Shown here: positions 46,450 through 55,569 of the stretch, piece after piece
How positions within the stretch are numbered: the first letter of the stretch is position 1
Layout of the letters: every line of letters begins with the position of its first letter
Source of the DNA: Hirundichthys speculiger
Lineage: Eukaryota; Chordata; Actinopteri; Beloniformes; Exocoetidae
Assembly: GCA_018398805.1 (NCBI GenBank)
Contig: JAGFBZ010000817.1
Coordinates: 1,134,001-1,198,000, forward strand
DNA length: 64,000 nucleotides
Reading direction: 5' to 3'
Program-made: the position numbers and the translations under genes
The notes under the pieces: model-generated
What the model saw: the letters and a program-made list of their open reading frames with translations, nothing else
Databases searched by the model: none
What the model was told of the DNA's origin: nothing

Positions 46450-48252
46450 GCTGGACAACGATTAAAATTTTTAATTGCGATTAATCGCATGGTTTCCTTG
46501 ATTTGTCACGGTTAATCACATTGTATACGGAAAATCAAATAATGAATTCAAAAGTAGTGTAAAGGTCACTTTTGTTTAAATGTTCTGCTGCCATATGAAC
46601 TAAAGTGCCATAATATTTGTTGTTCAAACACTTTTAACATCAGCACTTGTCAGTAACACATATTTAGTGTAAATCTCATCTTAAAAATGTCAAAATAAAA
46701 TAAAGCCTTATTGCCACTGCCAGAGCATTAATGCCATCCTGTTTTTTTTTTTTTTTTTTTAGTGAAATATAAAGAAAGTCTACCAACAAAATCCTAATAA
46801 TCTAGAGGCCACAATCAATAACATTAAAAGAGGTCATTTCTGAGGTAACAGCAGAAACTTTTAACAGGGAGTTCAACTTGACAGTGGTTACAAAGTTAAA
46901 GTTCAGTAACTTTACCAATCTGTGTATCATTCATTCTTTCCATTTTCAATTGTCAATCAAAAATAAATAAAATTAAAAAGTGACATTTTATTACGTTTTT
47001 CATTTTTAAATCTAACACAAAAAAAACGGAAAAAAAAAAAAAATTTTTTTTTTTATTTCAATTTTAGACTTGGATCAAAATACGAAATTAAAAAACGGGC
47101 CACAGGACTGAATTTGTTTTCACAATCGAGGACTGGACTTTCTGTTGTCATTACACATCTGTGCCACTAGATGGAGCCGCACTTAAGTAACCAGTTTAGT
47201 GTAACCAGTGATCCCTTAGTTTTCACAGTTAATGGGGACTGATTATGTCGGATTAGGATTGTCGCGCCCCCCCCCCCCACCCCCCCCCACCCCCGCGACA
47301 ATCATAATCCGCGAACTAGAGCCAGAGCCCCCCGAGCCTAAATAATGTGTTTAAAATATGTTTAAACACCGCAAAAAAGTAGCGAGGCACTGCAGTGACA
47401 CAAGACAAAGACTAAAGTGTGGTCTTTCTGTTTCCCTCACAGCCTCTGGTCTCTGAACTGTAGTAAATGCATCTCAGCCAATCAGCACACAGATTCTAGA
47501 GTTCTGGGCCGTCTGCGTTTCTCCTGTTGCTTACAGGAGGCTGTGAGTCATCGTTTGATGTTTTGCTGGCAGCTGCGGCCTCTCGTCTGCTGTGGGATGG
47601 ATTTTCACAGAATTTCAGCGATTATTTCTGGATTTTTTTATTATAATATATTTCTGAAAAAAATGACTGTGAATGACTAAAACCGCGGAACTCAAACCAC
47701 GAAGTGGCAAGGGATCACTATAGCACAACAGTGGAGCAGCTATGGAGCACATGGAGCAGATCTGATGTAACATGGAGGAATGATGCCAAAGTTTTGTTGT
47801 TGTCTAGAATGTTTTTTTCAGACAGAATTGTTAATATTGCTACCTGAGTTGCTACCCGAACTGTAAAGTACACAGATTTTTACCGCTCTCCATGTCCGTT
47901 TTAGCTTTTGCACATATTTACCTGCCAATTCTCTCTCTCTTTTCAAAACAAAAGCACGTGAGCAACATGCGTTAACGCGCGATAAAATAAATGTTGCCGT
48001 TAATAAATTAGAGTCTAACGTGATAAGAATGTTCTAATTTTGCTAAGCCACAATCATTTTGTTGGATTTTGTTTGTAGACTTTTTTTTTTATTTTTTATA
48101 AAAACAGGATGGCTTTAATGCCCTGGCAGTGGCAATAAGCTTTATTTAATTTTTAAGATGAGATTTACATTAAACATGTGTTACAAGTGCTAATGTTAAA
48201 AGTGTTTGAACAACAAATGTTATGACACTTTAGTTCATATGGCAGCAGAACA

Positions 48253-48258
<6 letters not shown>
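46448..48258. mobile_element. Inverted-repeat DNA element between two (TA)n tracts
   Basis: Left end GGGCTGGACAACGATTAAAA and 'gcgattaatcgcat' resemble common fish DNA-transposon termini. Arms 46580-46741 and 48105-48253 are inverted copies of each other ('tgctgccatatgaactaaagtg...ttattgccactgccagagcattaatgccatcctg'). Inside sits a second element (47207-47718). In the first intron of iqcg. Confidence 0.7.
47207..47718. mobile_element. Nested MITE with AGTGATCCCTT ends
   Basis: Ends AGTGATCCCTTAGTTTTCAC and '...acgaagtggcaagggatcact' are inverted. 'cgcggaactcaaaccacg' and 'tccgcgaactagagc' are typical of this fish family. It contains a GC-rich hairpin at 47250-47310. Confidence 0.7.

Positions 48259-48317
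<59 letters not shown>
48259..48317. repeat. (TA)n microsatellite, right of inverted-repeat element
   Basis: About 58 bp of TA directly after 'catgaaaatta'. Confidence 0.95.
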
Positions 48318-48320
<3 letters not shown>

Positions 48321-48797
48321 TGATTAAAGTGCAAATGAGATGTTGCACAAGTTTTAGGATCAACTTAATGAAAAATAAAACGGCATCTGTAGCGACTTAG
48401 TCCCAGTGGCGCTACTGGTGGTTAATTGGTCTGGCTTATTTCCTACGTGAGTTCAAGCGTGGTAAACAGTGAATACTCTTCTTTGACGTTTTAAAATGAG
48501 ATATATTTATTTTCTATTTCACCATCCGTCTCCACTGAACAATATTCACACAAAGTCTTTTCCTTTCCTAATCACAAGTGAGCACAGTAGAAAAACTGTT
48601 TGCCTCCTGCAATTAACCACACCTGAGTGACAAGACAGGTGCCCTCAAATAACCTCCCAACCTCATCAACACAACAGAACTTAGAAAGGTAAACCCCCAC
48701 TAGTGGTTGGGAGGAAACAAAAAGAAACATGGCTCCTACAGCATCTATGTCTACATGTCTACATGAAACAAATTCGACATCTCAGTTTTGTCCGCAG

Positions 48798-48927
48798 GAT
48801 GTCTTTATCCTGGATTCAAAGTTGCAGAATAGCAGCTGCACTGGAGGACTGTACACACCAGTTGGACATACTGGGATACGTGCTGACAGAGCAGATGACC
48901 AGTGAAAAAAGCACAACACCCCTCCAG
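48798..48927 (+). CDS. iqcg: iqcg exon with probable start codon
   Basis: The acceptor is tccgcag. The exon opens G-ATG, then MSLSWIQSCRIAAALEDC and HQLDILGYVLTEQM, ending phase 0 at CAG|GTGACC. It carries the conserved N-terminal helix. Confidence 0.88.
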
Positions 48928-51305
48928 GTGACCTCATGTAGTTATCACCTGGACAGCAGTGAAACAGCTGTGTGTTGCTTTGATGAATAAATGTTGACTC
49001 TCAATATGTGATTATATGTAGGAGAAAGACAAACTGATCAAGCTAGCAAGAGACTGGTGAGTAACCGTAAGAACAGAAAAAAAAACCTGTTGCTTTTACT
49101 TAACATAAGAATGAAAATGAAGCGGCATTTCTGTCTCTGCAGTCAGCTCATCTCACAGCAGATAACCAAGCTACAGTTTGAACTGGAGGAGAAGCAGAGT
49201 TTCAGCTCTCTGCTGCAGACTGTGGAAGAGGAGGAGACGAGAAAGGAGATGATAAAAAGGTTCATCACAAAAATAACTATTATAGTACTAAAACTAATCA
49301 TAATAGGAATTCTTTACCATGTGTGCGTGTGTGTGTGTGTTTCTCTCCATCCAGACCGGGAAACACTGAGCTGAAACAGAAAAAGCAGCAGACTGTACAG
49401 AAAAAGCTACAGGAGGTCAAAGACAAAACTAAGAAACTGGATGTGAGAAATTTTATGTGTATCTTCATAAATTGGGTTTGAAGAAAATGAAAGCCAACAT
49501 ATTGGTTACTGGGGTCTGACTCTTCCACTACCACTTCCCTCCAGGAAATGCACGCTCTATTAGGACAACTGAAGGATGAGACTGCCCACAGGAAGCAGAC
49601 TGTGCGGATGAACATGGTACTGAAGTCCCAGGTGAAGCAGAAAGAGGCTTGCCAGGCTGAGAATCTTCTGGCGGAGCAGCTGAAGGTACATCACTCTATC
49701 CATCCTACTATAGTCTATAGCTCTCACCCTTCCAGCAAGACATGTCAAGGGTGCTTCTACAGTTAAATGTTTTCTCGCTGACTTCTCTCTAAGCTGCTGC
49801 AGGAACAGCTGAGAGAGGAGGAGAGAGTTCGTGAGGAGTCAGGGAAATTTCTGCAAAATAAGCATGAGGTAGGTACAGTACAGCTACGCTGCTGCCAAAG
49901 CAAGAAATACAAGTGCTTCCCTTTGAATTTGACAGAGGTTTTACGAGGATCGTGAGGAATAATACTTTACATGTGCAACCCCAAGTACAAAAAAGTTAAG
50001 ATACTGTAATATGTAAATAAATACAGTTTAATGATTTGAAAATCTCATAAATCCAAATTGCATTCACAGAAGTTCATAAAAAAACATGTTAAATGTTGGG
50101 ACTGAGATTTTAGCATTTTATAACAAAATGTTAGCTCACTTTGAGTTTGGGAGCAACACATCTCAAAAAAGTTGAGACATGAGCAACAAAAGGCTAGAAA
50201 AAGTACATTTAGGGGCTGAAATGTCCTGTCTCCAGTCCAGACGTCTCACCAACTGAAAACATTTTGGCTCCATTAATGATATCTGGAGTCCCAGTAACTC
50301 AGAGTCAACAAACTCAGAGCTGACAGGACCAACTCTAAACCCTCGTTTTGGAACAGAAAACTCAGTTTCTTAGCTCGGGATTTGTTGACTGAGTTAGTTT
50401 TTTAACTTTGTCAAGCCTCCTTTCTAAAACTGCTTTTTTGGTTTTCCCTTTAGATGGTATATTTCTTCACTTTCAACATTTGACATGATTTATTTTCTCT
50501 AAAAACATGAGGTTTTGAGATTTGGAAATAATTGCATTCTGTTTTTATCTTTAGCATCCATACTTCTGGGATACTCTGAAAATGGGGTTGTAGTTTCAAA
50601 TGCAGCATTTAATAATGTTAGCTCCAATTAAAATTAACACAACCACCTCATGTTTCTCCAAGGTTAATGATTTTGTGTGGTTTAATCTGTAAATTATGTT
50701 TTACAGAGGTAGTATACTGGATGTTTGTTTTTCTGACTGTTACTATAACTCTTCTTAGTTTTGTAATTAATAAAAATGTATCTGTAAACCTGGGTTCTTG
50801 CTGTTCAGGAGCTGCAGCAAGTCTTGCACAAGTGGCAGCAGAGGTCAAAGCAGATGCTGCAGGAGAAGCAGAAGTTGCTTGATAATATTTGCTGCAAAAG
50901 AACACTGAACTTAGACAGACTGATGGATATGAGGAGGACGGTGAGTAACTCCCAGATCAAAGGTTGTCAGTGATGCACAGTCCACTGTTAAATGGATGTT
51001 GATTAGTTGCTGATTTTAGTTCAGGAAGATGGAACTGGTGGTGATAGAGTACAAAGAGGAGCAGGAGGAACTCCGCCAACAGGAGGAAAAGGCCAAAGCT
51101 GCTTCCAAGGTAACATATTCATGAGCCTTATCAACGCATTTTCTGCTCCTAGTTTACTGAAGTCAAATGTCTGACCTTGATCTGGTCTGTGCAGGTGCAG
51201 GCCTGGTGGAGAGGCTGCATGGTCCGCCATGGCCTTGGCACTTTTAAAAAAGCAGAGGTGGACAAGAAAGGCAAGAAGAAGAAGAAAGGAAAGAAGAAAA
51301 AATGA
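48799..51305 (+). CDS. iqcg: IQ domain-containing protein G / dynein regulatory complex subunit 9
   Basis: DRC9 is part of the nexin-dynein regulatory complex in motile cilia and flagella and binds calmodulin. Exons: 48798-48927, 49022-49056, 49143-49259, 49355-49442, 49545-49685, 49794-49868, 50809-50940, 51020-51109, 51195-51305. All phases chain and give 305 residues from ATG 48799. Visible: RIAAALEDCTHQLDILGYVL near the N-terminus (residues about 8-27), matching the LEDTTDQLSILNY region of mammalian IQCG; long coiled coil (about 50-265); IQ motif VQAWWRGCMVRHGLG; and a Lys-rich tail. DRC10/IQCD also has an IQ motif and Lys tail, but the N-terminal match and AWWRG favour IQCG. It is shorter than the roughly 440-residue mammalian protein, lacking most of the N-terminus and a middle linker. 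The start was chosen by splice position and context. Confidence 0.92.
49022..49056 (+). CDS. iqcg: iqcg short exon
   Basis: 35 nt (EKDKLIKLARD), in phase 0 and out phase 2. The acceptor is atgtag and the donor GTGAGT. It is small but in phase with both neighbours. Confidence 0.82.
49143..49259 (+). CDS. iqcg: iqcg coiled-coil exon
   Basis: 117 nt, phase 2 to phase 2. QLISQQITKLQFELEEKQSF precedes SSLLQTVEEEETRKEM, matching IKEL...SLLQAL of IQCG. The donor GTTCAT is weak but required by phase. Confidence 0.88.
49355..49442 (+). CDS. iqcg: iqcg coiled-coil exon
   Basis: 88 nt, in phase 2 and out phase 0 (PGNTELKQKKQQTVQKKLQE, VKDKTKKLD). The acceptor follows a GT-rich tract and tctctccatccag. 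The donor is GTGAGA. Confidence 0.9.
49545..49685 (+). CDS. iqcg: iqcg coiled-coil exon
   Basis: Forty-seven codons, phase 0 (EMHALLGQLKDETAHRKQTV, then QKEACQAENLLAEQLK). The acceptor is ccctccag and the donor GTACAT. Confidence 0.92.
49794..49868 (+). CDS. iqcg: iqcg coiled-coil exon
   Basis: Twenty-five codons, phase 0 (LLQEQLREEERVREESGKFL, QNKHE). The donor is GTAGGT. Confidence 0.92.
49985..50593 (+). mobile_element. DNA-transposon-like repeat in iqcg intron
   Basis: 'aaaaaagttaagatactgtaatatgtaaataaatacagtttaatgatttgaaaatctcataaatcc' and 'caacacatctcaaaaaagttgagaca' match a widespread fish repeat. It ends '...actctgaaaatggggttgta'. Internally deleted. Confidence 0.6.
50809..50940 (+). 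CDS. iqcg: iqcg coiled-coil exon
   Basis: Forty-four codons, phase 0 (ELQQVLHKWQQRSKQMLQEK, then NICCKRTLNLDRLMDMRRT). The donor is GTGAGT. The preceding intron holds a DNA-transposon-like repeat (49985-50593). Confidence 0.92.
51020..51109 (+). CDS. iqcg: iqcg coiled-coil exon before IQ motif
   Basis: Thirty codons, phase 0 (FRKMELVVIEYKEEQEELRQ, QEEKAKAASK). The acceptor is gattttag and the donor GTAACA. Confidence 0.92.
51195..51305 (+). CDS. iqcg: iqcg terminal exon with IQ motif
   Basis: Phase 0 to TGA at 51303-51305. VQAWWRGCMVRHGLGTFKKA contains the IQ calmodulin-binding motif (hQxxxRGxxxR) and is followed by a tail that is almost all lysine and glycine, as in mammalian IQCG. Confidence 0.95.
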   Translation: MQAWWRGCMVRHGLGTFKKAEVDKKGKKKKKGKKKK

Positions 51306-51377
51306 CTTTTTCTTCCAACACTGTTTGTTTGCATAACACCAATTGAAGACATAGACATATCTCTGTGTACTTTTTTA

Positions 51378-51383
51378 ATTAAA
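51378..51383 (+). other. poly(A) signal candidates, iqcg
   Basis: ATTAAA 73 bp after the iqcg stop. A canonical AATAAA lies further on at 51672-51677. Either could end the transcript before the convergent gene at 52.25 kb. Confidence 0.4.
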
Positions 51384-52131
51384 AAATAATATCTAAAAAC
51401 ATATGTTAATTTAAATATATTCAAAAAAAATCAGTCACTTGACCACCTGCAATTTTTCAGGAGATTGCAGAAGGATTTGTGCATGTAACATCAGACATAT
51501 CAGGATACATGAAATATTACATTATAGCAGGCACAACAGTTGCATCTGAATTCAAAATCCTCTTATCCCTTTATTTATATGAACATGTCCTAAATGAAAG
51601 AATCAGACAGTCATAAGAAAGACTGAATTAAATCAAACATGAAAAAACAGGAAAACAAAATGTCTTCCAACAATAAAGACTAGAAAATAGTCTACTGTTA
51701 ATGACCATAGGTCATACATTTCATCATAAGCCTCTCTCATGACATCAGAAACATTTAGTCTCATACATACAGTATGTTTGTTTAAGCAATCACACAATAA
51801 ACAGTGAGGTTAAAAAAAAAAAAAAAAAATCTCCCAACTAAGAGTCATTACAAACTGCAAAGTAATGACAGAGAAGTAGAAGACCCAGCATTGCAAAACA
51901 GAAACCACTTTGACGGAGATAATTGTTTCAGGAAAAGGTTTAGGTGGAGCTGACGTTTTTTTCAGCACTGGGATGATGTTTGTACTTCTGTTTGATGTCA
52001 AGTGGAAGACCAGCTTCAGGTCACAAGATCAGAGCAGAAACAAACGGTGACGTCAGTCAGAAGGTCAGCATAAAAGAACCAAAAAAAAGCATGTTTCATC
52101 TAGTTCTCAAGGTCTCCTGAAGCAACTATCT

Positions 52132-52165
<34 letters not shown>

Positions 52166-52251
52166 AAAGTAACCTTGGATTCCTGTCCAGGTCAACACTT
52201 GCAACAGCCGTGTTCACAAGAGCTCTTTTTCAAATAACAATACTTCACAGA

Positions 52252-52257
52252 TTTATT
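52252..52257 (-). other. poly(A) signal candidate of the - strand gene
   Basis: AATAAA on the - strand (TTTATT on +), about 180 bp after the TGA at 52436. Confidence 0.5.
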
Positions 52258-52435
52258 CATGACAAATATTGGAAAAAAAATCTTAGTATCTCCTTAATAA
52301 TCACATCTGTACTGTGTACTGTGGAGATAACTAAGGTTGAGTTTAAAATTAATTAAGTAATTCCACCAATAACAACAGAGTTGCCAGAGTGTGTAGTGTG
52401 TCAGCTCTGCGTGGCCACAGCCTCACACTTGTGTT

Positions 52436-52632
52436 TCAGTCAGACGGCTGAATCTGCTCAGCGTGCATGTGGTTGTTGTCTCCGATGATGACGCAGTTGA
52501 GGTGTGAGCCATAGATGTTGACATTCAGCTGCTCTCCTGATGGAAGGGGAGGATAGGCATGAGGAGGAGGTGGGGAAGGAGTACCCTGCGCTGCCTCCTG
52601 CTGTCCGTGGCTGCAGGTGCACCTCACCTGAG
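52436..52632 (-). CDS. Exon 5, Pro-rich linker and second RHIM-like motif
   Basis: Enters in phase 1 after gtgttacag. [11 protein letters not shown], then a Pro stretch, [27 protein letters not shown] and the TGA at 52436-52438. DNNHM is close to the DNNYL/LNNHM ends of RHIM cores in kinase and adaptor proteins. Confidence 0.72.
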
Positions 52633-53282
52633 CTGTAACACACAGAAAACAAACTTGTTTGCTTGAGTCCTGAGTGCAGGCTGAGGCCTGCGAGATCCTT
52701 GGTGCAGAAAAAAAAAAATTAAGAGGGAAAAAGGACATACAAGATGCAGTAGTTTGAAATGCAACTAGAACTTGTTACCCACTGTGTTTTCGGAGGTGAG
52801 ATTCCTTCATCAGAGGCTGACGTTCAGTCACTGCAGATGGGTAGGAATCCCCAATGACGCAGTCCACTAGGGTGGAATTGCTGATGTTGACGATCAAAAC
52901 GGTGGACGGTGGCGTCTGGAGTCTCTCTGTTAGTGAGTAGGCGAGGCGGAGGAAGGGGGAAAAGGGAAGAGATTCTAAATGTAGGAAGTTGTTGTTCCAT
53001 TGTGGCGTCATTGCAGAAAAGCATCACACTTCTTTAAATTCCTGAATATACAGAAAGGTTTGTTTCACTTATTGCTGCTTAAACAGCAAAAAAAAGCCAG
53101 CTTGTATCTGGCGCAAACACTTTTTATTTTCAACTTTGACTCAAGTGATATCCAAATGATATCCAAGCAATATATGTAATTAGAAAACATGATTTTGATT
53201 TAACATGTAAAGAAAATATAGCCCAAAAAGATTTAAACAGTGAAAGAGGGTAGACATTGTAAAATCAGAAGTATACATACAT

Positions 53283-53313
<31 letters not shown>

Positions 53314-53341
53314 CACACATATACATATATATAGATATATA

Positions 53342-53388
<47 letters not shown>

Positions 53389-53396
53389 TATATATA

Positions 53397-53442
<46 letters not shown>

Positions 53443-54562
53443 CTTTTTTTTTAAAGCATAAGTTACCTTGTGTATTTTTATCCTCTTTGGGTTGAGGAAC
53501 TTTAGCTGTAAAAGCAATGGGGAAAAAAAAAGAAAATAAATGTGTTACTGATAATAAATCAAAGTCTGTGTCAAATATGATAATCCACAATGATTCCAGA
53601 GAAAAGTGATTCTCAAAAACATTTAGTGAAGTATTTGTATTGTAATAATGGAGCAAAGATGTATCAAAATAAGAAAACTAGAAAAGCACTCGGAGAGCGC
53701 AGACCAAGCGCAACAATTCCCCCATATAGTGATTTACAGATTGCGATAAAATCCACGTTCTGGATCAGATCCGGATCAGCCTTTGAAATTTGATAGAGGT
53801 TCCCATTGTCAATCCCTGAGTGAAATTTCATGAGTAATTAACGGAGATATTGAGAAACAAAATTTTCGGCCCCATTGACCCCAATGTTATTGAAAATTTG
53901 AAAGTGATCCAGAATCCAGGATTTCTTCCGGATCACAGCCAAAATGAAATCAGTTCTTCCTTTTCACATTTCTGACAACTCCTGAAAATTTCATCATAAT
54001 CCATCCATAACGTTTTGAGTTATCTTGTACACAGACAGACAGACAGATAAACAAAAACATCACCTCCTTGGCGGAGGTAATAAAAGGTGCTCTTACCTGA
54101 GCAGCACGTGACTCTGTCATACAGCAGGGAGTCTGTGGGGAGGCAGAACATCTGACAAGCTCTCATGCAGCTCTTCTGAGCAGCTGTCCGGATGATCTGG
54201 ATGATTCTCTCCATGCTGGACGGTTTAAGTGTCATCACCTGCAGGATGGAGCACATTTAAAACGTTATCTTTGCTGGACTGTATTTAAACCATGATGACG
54301 GTCATATCTGTAAGTTGGAGCGCTTTTTTTTTTCCTACAAACTACAGCACACCCGGTTATAACTCTTAACACGGTCGTCGATGTTTTTCTAGGTCAGGTG
54401 TGGTATGTAACAGGTACCGGGGATTTCCCCCCCTACCTCTCAACAAAGAAAACATCATGCGGAAATGAAGCTATACTTTTTACTTTTATCAAGGTTTAAA
54501 TAATTATGCAATTGTTTGTTTGTTTAAAGTCTTACCTGAGTTATAGGTTTTCTTTCTTTCAT
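52436..54562 (-). CDS. Uncharacterised 182-residue protein with two RHIM-like VNIxxSxL...IGD motifs
   Basis: I do not recognise this gene. Five exons with GT-AG borders chain in phase: 54536-54562, 54097-54238, 53467-53505, 52783-52926, 52436-52632. Residues 1-56 form an N-terminal helix-prone, Cys-rich part ([20 protein letters not shown], then CQMF and VTCC). Residues 57-70 are a charged linker ([11 protein letters not shown]). Motif 1 is at 82-98 ([17 protein letters not shown]). A Pro-rich linker ([14 protein letters not shown]) precedes motif 2 at 155-171 ([17 protein letters not shown]). The motifs align without gaps, 8 of 17 identical, each in its own exon. The V-x-I-G-D-N-N core resembles RHIM motifs of necroptosis and amyloid signalling, with the usual Gln replaced; this likeness is inference. 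No signal peptide or membrane span is seen. The start is the first ATG downstream of the NRF1-type promoter site. It is convergent with iqcg. Confidence 0.7.
52783..52926 (-). CDS. Exon 4, first RHIM-like motif
   Basis: 144 nt, phase 1 on both sides. [20 protein letters not shown] is followed by [10 protein letters not shown] and [14 protein letters not shown]. The acceptor is tcactaacag. The donor used is A|GTGGGT; a rival donor 4 bp on (GG|GTAACA) would put the last exon in a frame without the motif. Confidence 0.7.
53272..53440. repeat. (CA)n/(TA)n microsatellite beside exon 3 of - strand gene
   Basis: CA then long TA with a few interruptions (gata, ctata), ending about 27 bp from the exon 53467-53505 on its donor side. 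Confidence 0.95.
53467..53505 (-). CDS. Exon 3, short charged linker
   Basis: 39 nt, phase 1 on both sides ([12 protein letters not shown] after a split Ala). The acceptor is gcttttacag and the donor GTAACT. A (TA)n tract begins within about 30 bp of the donor. Confidence 0.6.
53688..54081 (+). repeat. Dispersed 'cttggcggaggtaat' repeat
   Basis: Text 'agcgcagaccaagcgcaacaattcccccatatagtg...gatccagaatccaggatttcttccggatcac...cgttttgagttatcttgtacacagacagacagacag...acctccttggcggaggtaat' is a very widespread fish repeat. It ends 15 bp from the donor of exon 54097-54238. Confidence 0.75.
54097..54238 (-). CDS. Exon 2, helix and Cys-rich segment
   Basis: 142 nt, in phase 0 and out phase 1. The acceptor is tcctgcag and the donor GTAAGA. 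It encodes [33 protein letters not shown] and RVTCCS. The isoleucine/alanine spacing suggests an amphipathic helix. Five cysteines fall within 23 residues. Confidence 0.72.
54536..54562 (-). CDS. First coding exon of the RHIM-like-motif gene
   Basis: ATG then KERKPITQ, phase 0, donor GTAAGA. The frame is open further upstream, but the next in-frame ATG lies beyond the NRF1 site, so this start is preferred. Confidence 0.6.
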
Positions 54563-54700
54563 TTTGGTCAAATTGTTGCTGATGGAAGAATTTCGAGCTA
54601 GAGAGATCCAGAGTTGTTCATCCCCGCTGAGTTCGGAGTAAGTCTGCGGTCTATTCTTGCCACCTTCACTGATATATCTGCCGGCTGTCGGGAAATTCCT

Positions 54701-54712
54701 TGCGCATGCGCA
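54701..54712. promoter_or_regulatory. NRF1-type palindrome at 5' end of - strand gene
   Basis: TGCGCATGCGCA is a perfect match to the NRF1 consensus YGCGCAYGCGCR. It lies about 140 bp upstream of the predicted start codon, in otherwise CpG-poor DNA. Such sites mark TATA-less housekeeping-type promoters, so it supports transcription starting here. Confidence 0.65.
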
Positions 54713-55202
54713 CTCTAAGTCGTGGTTTCTAAGAAGGGGGAGGCTTCTGTCAAGCAGGTAACCGGTGGGCCGACATAGTTGTATCTGTGTGGTGTGACTG
54801 CATATTGCATCAGAAACTGTTTGTTTGGGGTGCTTTACAGATGAAACCTTTACTGCACCTCGTCGAAATTTGGTTTTGTACAATTGTTACAAATATCTAA
54901 CCAGGTAAGGGTTTCTTAATCAAAAGGATTTTAGCCAAAGATAAATAAATGGAACTTGTAACAACAGGTATCTTTTTCACTTAAGCATCAAGGTGAAAAG
55001 CAGGAAATGTTAACACTGGCACATAAACATGTTTGACTGTGGTTGAGCTGCCCACAGAGCCTTGTTTTAATGGTAACACTGGCACTTTTCTTCAGTCAAC
55101 AAGTGTTGTGTGAGTCTCTTGAAAAATTATAGTTAAGAAAAATAAAAGGTTTTTGATTTTGACCAACACACCCATAGTTGTAAAGATACATTTAAGATTT
55201 TA

Positions 55203-55270
55203 CATTAGATTAGATGTACTTTATTCATCCCACAAGAGGGAAATTCAAAATCCCATCAGCTCATCAATAA
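55203..55270. repeat. Retroposon tail fragment
   Basis: 'attagattagatgtactttattcatcccacaagagggaaattc' is a common fish LINE tail motif. Confidence 0.5.
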
Positions 55271-55569
55271 CACAATTAATAATAATTGAAACAGAATGAA
55301 ATTTTTTTAAAGAATTAAAAAGTCTAATTGCTGTTACATGTTGATGTAAAGAAAAAGTAGTCCAAAAGAATGGAGCAAAAAAAAAAAAAAAGTTACCTTG
55401 TGATTTTCTTCCGGAGATGATACAAGTATTGAGTTGAGTTGGCATCTGGCAGCTGATTGGCAGAAATATAGTCCAAGGAGACCTCAGTGCAAGTGAAAGA
55501 GGCCATCATCAGGCTGAAAAAAAAAATCATCATGAATGTATAAGAGAGAGAGAGAGAAAAACCCAGCGT

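Larger units (their letters stand above)
51306..52435. other. Space between convergent genes
   Basis: 3' UTRs of iqcg and of the - strand gene. It holds A-tracts at 51812-51829 and 52135-52161 and no recognised repeat family. Confidence 0.5.

Noticed and set aside
52458..52652. Alternative - strand frame ([20 protein letters not shown]...)
   Set aside because: It would follow if exon 4 used the GG|GTAACA donor, but it loses the second VNI...IGD motif that matches exon 4, so the A|GTGGGT donor and the other frame are preferred.
53180..53656. Open frames of Ile-Tyr repeats
   Set aside because: Translation of a (TA)n microsatellite; same for 30746-31114, 46263-46490 and 48206-48400.
54563..54883. 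Upstream extension of the - strand first exon to an ATG at 54883
   Set aside because: The extension crosses the NRF1 palindrome and the likely transcription start, and the peptide has no recognisable feature.
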